This document shows positions 8,328-13,260 of a stretch of 13,260 nucleotides of DNA, piece by piece. A program made the position numbers and the translations under genes. Position 1 is the first letter of the stretch; the number at the start of each line of letters is the position of its first letter. The DNA is from Xanthoparmelia taractica (taxonomy: Eukaryota; Ascomycota; Lecanoromycetes; Lecanorales; Parmeliaceae): positions 1-13,260 of the forward strand of contig JANQBS010000578.1 of the NCBI GenBank assembly GCA_033085395.1. Reading direction: 5' to 3'. The notes below the pieces were generated by a model. The model saw only the letters and a program-made list of their open reading frames with translations. It had not been told where the DNA came from and ran no database searches.

Positions 8328-8455
8328 TGCGAAGATGATATATAATCGCCAAGGCCCCGTCAAGGCCTTAGGCCATGGACCCCGCTATAACCCCGCAGTG
8401 AACTCTAAACTTATAAGTAGTCGACGCTAAGGCGCATATAGCGCTAGGCCTGATA
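8328..8455 (-). repeat. Gypsy 5' LTR-like end (low RIP)
   Basis: This GC-richer stretch lies between Copia copy 2 and Gypsy gag. I count about 11 CpA or TpG in 8321-8453, against nearly none on either side. On the minus strand it begins TATCAGGCCTAGCGC; a RIP change of TG to TA would make the original start TGTCAGG, a usual LTR start. The inner end is uncertain; a CA at 8329-8328 (minus) is one candidate. It contains repeated AAGGCC units and an AAGGCCTTAGGCC near-palindrome at about 8360-8374. No second copy is in the window, so the LTR call rests on position and composition. Confidence 0.5.
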
Positions 8456-9979
8456 TATTATTAATTTAAATAATATTAAAGAAAGTTTCGATCTTATTAT
8501 TAGATAGAAGTATACGATAAGATCTATTAGCCTAATAATTAATTAGTCTACTCTTATACGCACGATCTTAATACTTAATTCACTCGATATTAATTATATA
8601 TATTTAATAATATTCGATCTATTCGATAATTCGAAGATAAGATAAATTCAATAAATAACTCGTATAGATCTTATAAGAGATAATATCCAGATTTAAGATT
8701 AACTATAGATTATAAAAATAACTAAGTATTCAAATAAACTTCGTTTAGTATTTCTATGATAGTTGCATTTCTTTAAGTATAACGCTAGCTTTTTATTAAA
8801 TCGTTTATTTAAAACTTTTTAATTTATCGTTTATTTAAGAATTATTAAAGATAATTTTCTCTTAGATAATATTTTTAAATAAATAATTTACGTATATATT
8901 ATAATTATTATACTTAATATTATAGTCGGATCGAAGTTGAGTATATCTATAATTATCGTGTTTTACTTAATTTAGAAATAACTTAAACGCTTTTAGAATT
9001 ATAAATTCTATCTTATTTAATATAAAGTAGATATCGAATCTAAGAATTTTATCGTTTAACAAAATTATTATATATTTATAATTATTATAAAAAGAGTGAA
9101 ATAACTCTTAAATATTATTATAAATTAGATCGTTTTTTTAACGTCTCGATTCGACGTAACGCTTATATCTTTTTACTTTTATATTAACGATATTATATAA
9201 TTCGTAAATATCATTAGAGAGTGAGATAATAAGATTTATTTCAATATATATCTTAATTAGCTTCTTAATATTCTAATAGTTTAATAATTATAACGATTAT
9301 AATATATTCGTAAGATCTTCTTATTAATTTAAAACTTTAAAATATTAATATTAATAATAAGAGCACTTATAATAAATAGAGACTTATTATAAGCGAGAAT
9401 ATCTTTATTAATTATTATTAAGTATACTAAAATATCTATTTAAATATTAAGCATATAAAATCGATTACGCTAGCGCTTAAAAATAATATTATATTTCTCG
9501 ATATTGATCTCGCTAGATATAAAAGAAAGAATAATTTCTTTATTTTTTTAACTATTTTTAAGAAATTAAATTAAACTTATTAATTAATAATTAAAATACA
9601 TCTATTCTTAAATCTCTTATACTTTAATTAAATACGCTTAACTTTCTTAACTATAATATAATCTACGATTTTATTAATTTTAATTAATTTAGTAAATAAA
9701 ATAAAGATTTAAAAAATTAAACGATCTCGAATTATATATTAAGAATATACCTAGTCGATAAATTATAGCGTAAATAATATAACGATTATAAATATCGATA
9801 AAATCTTTATTATTATTTTAAATAATATTAACGTCTTAAGATAAAACTAAGAAATTCGATTTTAAAGGGCTTGAGATTAAGTATTTAAATAGATCGTTAT
9901 TAAGCTTAATTACTTAATATAGACCACGAAGCTATAAATCGCCGATAATTCGATATATATTATAATAATAGCGACTTCG
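8455..9979 (-). pseudogene. Copia protease/linker and integrase relic, copy 2
   Basis: It is collinear with 980-2539. On the minus strand LRSDYNIKYNNYNI (about 8945-8905) keeps the RSD of the second catalytic Asp region, where copy 1 has RFD. NDKLKSFK-stop-TI-stop-stop-KAS (about 8840-8790) is the block of the third catalytic residue, with Glu now Lys. The pre-integrase block at about 9310-9255 carries a one-base indel relative to copy 1, so the frame shifts there. The end of integrase is cut at 8455. Confidence 0.7.
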
Positions 9980-10830
9980 ATAATAGACTTTTAAGAAGAA
10001 TTATTTTTATTCTTATACTTATTATCTTTATTTAAAAAATCTTTTCTTTATAATTATTACAATCTTCGCGATTATTATAATCGTCTTAATTATAATAATT
10101 ATTTTCTCTATTATTATTTTTAGACTTTAAATAAAAATATAAAATAACGTATTTAAAAGCGTTATATTAATTCTTTTTATAATAATTATACTTTATAAAG
10201 TATGCGTAAAGATATTATTAATTAACGCGATTAATATCTATACTTCGATAATAATAATAGAACTTATAATATTCGTAATAATATTAATAAATCTCGTAAT
10301 AATATAGTCTAGATCGAATTTTAACTCGCTATTATTATCGAAAGCATTATAAATTTAATTATATTACTCGCAATACGAGTTATAAACTAAGTCTAAGCTC
10401 GAGTAAAAGCGATAAATTTTTTAAATCTTATCGAAATAGAGCTTAAAGAATAAAATATTAAACTCTTTTAGTATCTTTATAAATTTATCGACGTAATTTT
10501 AAAAATTATTATTATATCTCGCGAGAATAACGTTATTTATTTTCTTAAAATAAAGTTAAGAATATCGAAGTCTTAAGATTTAAACTTTTTAAGAATTATT
10601 TAGATATTTTTATTATTATTTTTATTTTTAATTATAAAGCGAGTGTTTCGCTTATAATAAGATTTAAGTATAATATAGATTTTATTATAAACTTATTTTT
10701 ACGCCTTAATTTTCTTAATAATAATAATATCGTCGCTAATAATAACTAAGATTATAAAATTCTTAATAATATATTATTAGATATTTAAGAGCTTTAGCTT
10801 ATTCTTAAACTATTATCTTTACATTTAATA
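9980..10830 (-). pseudogene. gag: Copia gag (UBN2-type) relic, copy 2
   Basis: The same gag as 2540-3490. On the minus strand FKNKLKLLNI lies at about 10800-10770. DKI-stop-KIYRFYSSLDLVYN and SYCE precede FDLDYIITRFIN at 10318-10283. Here Arg, Ser and Cys persist at positions that are Tyr or Leu in copy 1, so the two copies were mutated at different sites and partly complement each other. The tail that might hold the zinc knuckle is largely deleted near 10180. Stops occur throughout. Confidence 0.73.
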
Positions 10831-12068
10831 ATTAAAGATATCTTAATCTCTTTAATTAATATAACTAAAACTTAAAGTTCTTAAGATTAATAATATTAAT
10901 AATATTAATAAGTCGAGTTTCGCTTAAAAATTAAAGAGATTTTTATTAAAGATTAACTTCGGCGATACTTTAGAGACAAATTATTTTAAAGTAAAAATTA
11001 AATTAACGAAAATAATTAAAATATATTTATTATTAATATCGTTATTTAATAAACTCGTAAATATCTTAATATATAAAGAAAATCTCTTTTAATCTTAAAA
11101 TTAATTTAATATAAATAAGATCTTTATTATCGAAGAGCGAAGAAATAAATTAATATAACGTAACTAATAACGCTTTATTAAAATAACTCTTTCGTGAAAT
11201 ATAAGAATTTTAATCTCAAAAGAAATAATGTAAACGAATAATAAGAGAGAAAGTTCTTAATCTTTATATATTCTAATGACTCTTCTTTATCTAAGTTACA
11301 TTAATTATTCTAATTATTTTAATCTTTATTATCTTAACTATCTTAATTCGAGAATTATATTATATATCTTAATTATTTATTTTTAATTTTCGCTTAATTA
11401 TATTTCTCTTAATTAAGAAATCGCTTATTTATATTAAAGATTTTCTTATTTCTATAATAACGAGATTTAATTTATTTATCTTTAACTTTAATTTTTAATA
11501 AAAATTAAAAAGATTAAATATTTTCGCTTTAAGACTTATTTATTTTTATTTTAATTTTTATTAACGAAAATTAAAATAATAATTAAACTTATTTATTCTT
11601 TTTTTTCTTAACTTATTTAAATTTAATCTTTATCTATAATAATTAAAATAATTAATTTCTCGTCGTTATTACGAATATTACGTAATTAACTTTGAACTTT
11701 AAAGTCTATATACTTATTATCTAATTTAATATTTCGTTATAATAAATAAGAATATATTTTTCTTTATTTAGCGTATTTTGCGTAGAGAAATTAATAATAT
11801 TTTAAAAAATTTAATAAGTATATAATTTTAATTAATCGCGTAGCGAGATTTAATATTATCGATCTTAAAACGAAAGAGCGCTAAGCAATAAATTCTAATT
11901 CTTGAATTAATAGCGAATTATAGTCGTTTAAATTCTAAATAATTATGTTAATATAAGAAATATTTATTATAAAGAGATTATTAAATAATCGCTATAGCGA
12001 TATTCAATATTATAATAAATATTAAAGAGTTATCGTAATAGTGATAAATTATAATATAACTGAATCAC
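10831..12068 (-). other. Copia leader, copy 2, with a private insertion
   Basis: It is homologous to the copy 1 leader (3491-4624). The same frame with RSFVLRSIILNLATRLIKII and FLYAKYAK blocks is readable at about 11905-11700. About 145 bp at 11485-11630 is absent from copy 1 and contains two perfect inverted repeats. The remainder has no recognisable signal. Confidence 0.45.
11485..11630. other. Copy 2-only insertion with two hairpins
   Basis: Copy 1 runs straight through the matching point (about 4168), while copy 2 has roughly 145 extra AT-rich bases. Inside are a 10-bp perfect stem with a 3-base loop (11487-11496 with 11500-11509) and a 13-bp perfect stem, TTATTTTAATTTT (11546-11558) with its complement (11567-11579), around an 8-base loop. 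No terminal inverted repeats or clear target duplication can be defined by eye, so whether it is an insertion here or a deletion from copy 1 is open. Confidence 0.5.
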
Positions 12069-12216
12069 TGCCGGGTATAGCTCGGGCTTATAATCTATCA
12101 AAATATGTGGTAGGACACGTAGTAGTTGTATTGGCTAAGGAGTACTAGCTAGGAAAGCGTGACTATGAGACACGCCTTAGCGTGTTACGTGATCTAGTCA
12201 CGTGACCCGAATTTCA
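12069..12216 (-). repeat. Copia LTR-like end, copy 2 (148 bp, TG...CA)
   Basis: It has the same length and the same termini as 4625-4772, and differs from it mainly by transitions. On the minus strand it starts TGAAATTCGGGTCACGTGAC. It keeps many CpA and TpG, unlike the DNA on both sides. It retains the paired CACGTG-type boxes (12185-12205, one damaged), the ACACGC/GCGTGT hairpin (12170-12185), and a damaged CGGGT/GCTCG version of the inner hairpin (12072-12084). It abuts Gypsy sequence at a different site than copy 1 does. Confidence 0.6.
12185..12205. promoter_or_regulatory. Paired CACGTG-type boxes in copy 2 LTR
   Basis: This is the equivalent of 4741-4761. The box nearest the TG tip (12198-12205) is an intact TCACGTGA; the other reads TTACGTGA after one C-to-T change. 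Conservation of the pair and of the TCTAG spacer in both copies supports it as an ancestral feature of the LTR. Confidence 0.4.
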
Positions 12217-13260
12217 ATATAATCTTAATCTCTCTTTTTAAAATAATTATCTAAATATCTATAACTTGTAACGTAGACGCTATTACTATTATTACCTTTT
12301 TATCCCTTTATAATAATTCGTTATTAATTTGAAAAACAAGTTTATCTTAAAATATAAATAAAAATTTAATATTTAATAACGATAAATCTTCGTAATCTAA
12401 TTATCCCGATAATATATTTATAAAATATTAATTTTTTTTATTTAATAAAAAATCTTAAAGTTATAAATAATTAACTTTAGCGCTTAATGAGTCTATTTAA
12501 AATTAAGTTTCTTTTACTATATAAATTTCTTAAGATTATTATTATCTATTTAGATCTTATAATTTTATTTCGCTAATATTATCTTTCTAGAAAAGAACGC
12601 AACGAATTATTAATAATCGTTATTATTCTATTACGAAAGTATGGCTTTTAAGCTAAAGTTAAAGATATTAATCTCTACACGTAATTTTCTTTAAAAATCG
12701 TAATATCGTAGAAATACCGTAATTATAAAAATATTACGTAATTACTTAAAAGTTAATCCAGCGTCTTTTAATTATTTAAATAATTCTAATTTTTTATTAA
12801 TTTTATTATTCTTAAGTAAATTAATAAAAAATATTATAATAATAAAATATTTATAAATAAAATATTAATAAAAATTTGCAAAGTCTAAGAAGAATTATAT
12901 ATCTCGATAGCTCTGCGGCGTTAATTATTCTTAAATCGTTATTATAAGTTCTTAATTTATAACTATATTATTAATAATTATAATGAATTCTAGAAACTTA
13001 ATTAATTTAATATGAAATTACTATTTCTTTAAATTAATATATAGCTGGAATTAACGCAATCGCTTAAGCACTTATTTAATATACTTTTAATATTTCGTCG
13101 ACTTAGCGCTATAAATTAGAATATTATTTAAATATATTCTATACGTAATATTTATAAGATGAATAGAAGCTCTATTAATATAAACTTAAAACGTAATTAA
13201 TATATTTATAAGATCGAAAGATATTATTAAGTATTTAAAATAATTATAGCGAGTGCGAAA
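12217..13260 (-). pseudogene. Gypsy RT end and RNase H relic, copy 2 (continues beyond the window)
   Basis: It is homologous to about 4958-6083. On the minus strand YLNNILIYSA is at 13134-13105 with the same Asp-to-Asn changes as copy 1, followed by the RIINAAELLRYI-type block (about 12940-12900) and the remains of RNase H. About 90 bp of RNase H is missing compared with copy 1 (near 12557). The final linker block is damaged at about 12390-12420. The element is interrupted at 12217 by the Copia LTR-like end; the upstream RT, protease and gag lie past the right edge of the window. Confidence 0.78.

Larger units (their letters stand above)
4773..8455 (-). mobile_element. Degraded LTR retrotransposon, Gypsy type, copy 1
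   Basis: On the minus strand from 8455: an LTR-like end, gag, the end of protease, RT, RNase H, and part of the region before integrase. RT and RNase H ahead of integrase fits Gypsy (Metaviridae-like) order. The element stops at 4773, where the Copia LTR-like end begins. Integrase and the 3' LTR are not in the window and would be expected on the far side of the Copia insertion, beyond position 1. Its 5' end lies at the point where Copia copy 2 is cut, which suggests it inserted into that Copia. Every frame is broken by RIP stops. Confidence 0.8.
8455..12216 (-). mobile_element. Degraded LTR retrotransposon, Copia type, copy 2 (truncated)
   Basis: This is a second copy of the Copia element, with the LTR-like end at 12216-12069, leader, gag, protease/linker and integrase. 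It breaks off at 8455, at the end of integrase, so the spacer and all of RT are missing on this side. The break falls where the Gypsy LTR-like sequence starts, which fits interruption by that Gypsy insertion. It has lost about 100 bp at the gag tail (near 10180) and gained about 145 bp in the leader compared with copy 1. It is RIP-saturated and non-functional. Confidence 0.8.
1..13260. other. RIP-saturated AT-rich heterochromatic block
   Basis: Nearly the whole window lacks CpA and TpG while TpA, ApT and CpG remain common. In 481-720 I count one TpG, no CpA and about 13 CpG. RIP in filamentous ascomycetes changes CpA to TpA on both strands of duplicated DNA and makes this pattern. Loss of CpG through cytosine methylation alone would give the opposite. 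Every frame is broken by TAA, TAG or TGA, mostly where Gln or Trp codons would stand. The region holds two alternating retrotransposon families and no host gene. That it is heterochromatin is inferred from composition. Confidence 0.9.
8455..13260 (-). repeat. Composite repeat copy 2 (Copia plus Gypsy part), homologous to 981-6083
   Basis: This is the second copy of the Copia/Gypsy composite, and it continues past the window edge. It is clearly related to copy 1 along its length, with many C/T and A/G differences and several indels. Substitutions between the copies are mostly transitions, as expected if each copy was mutated by RIP independently. Its left limit at 8455 is sharp: copy 1 carries on with Copia sequence, while here a GC-richer, less mutated stretch begins. 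That stretch is read as the LTR of the neighbouring Gypsy element. Confidence 0.9.

Noticed and set aside
1..13260. Mitochondrial, apicomplexan or AT-rich bacterial DNA
   Set aside because: Those would have long open frames and normal CpA/TpG. Here frames are broken, CpA is missing, and Copia and Gypsy relics are present.
981..13260. CRISPR-like or tandem satellite array
   Set aside because: The only long repetition is the pair of 4.8-5.1 kb composite copies; there is no regular short repeat-spacer pattern.

Overview
The window is a stretch of dead, nested fungal retrotransposons in very AT-rich DNA (about 80% or more A+T by eye). No intact gene is visible. The base composition is the signature of saturated repeat-induced point mutation (RIP): CpA and its complement TpG are almost gone, TpA is everywhere, and CpG is still common. 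For example, positions 481-720 hold one TpG, no CpA and about 13 CpG. This points to a filamentous ascomycete (Pezizomycotina) with strong RIP. The region is probably a heterochromatic AT-rich block. The species cannot be named from the sequence.

All recognisable coding relics lie on the minus strand, so the order of elements is best read from right to left. At 12217-13260 is the 3' part of a Gypsy pol (RT end, RNase H), which runs off the window. At 8455-12216 is a Copia element (copy 2): a 148-bp LTR-like end, leader, gag, protease/linker and integrase, cut off before its reverse transcriptase. At 4773-8455 is a second Gypsy element (copy 1): LTR-like sequence, gag, the end of protease, RT, RNase H. 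At about 194-4772 is a second Copia element (copy 1): the same 148-bp LTR-like end, leader, gag, integrase and the first residues of RT. Positions 1-193 are not recognised and include a less mutated patch. Segment 981-6083 is therefore homologous to 8455-13260, with copy-specific indels.

The family calls rest on protein motifs that survive in frame between RIP-generated stops. For Gypsy these are VDYRDLN, a DEWKT-type block with Trp turned into a stop, YLNNILIYSA (from YLDDILIYSA), and the post-RNase H DAPSRRPDY-type motif. For Copia they are a UBN2-type gag (DKNQKIYYF, FDLDYIITRFIN), an integrase core (YKYIIIFLND, a D-x-N/G-x-E/K-Y block, an NGKxE..GxTIQQKAS-like block), and ENIDFNKTFAFV at the start of RT.

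The most interesting signal is that the short LTR-like pieces (4625-4772, 12069-12216, 8328-8455) still carry many CpA/TpG, while the internal sequences joined to them are saturated with RIP. The two Copia ends also meet Gypsy pol at sites about 185 bp apart, each exactly at the LTR tip. This suggests two separate insertions, or a duplication followed by a deletion. I found no previously undescribed functional system, no RNA gene and no CRISPR array.
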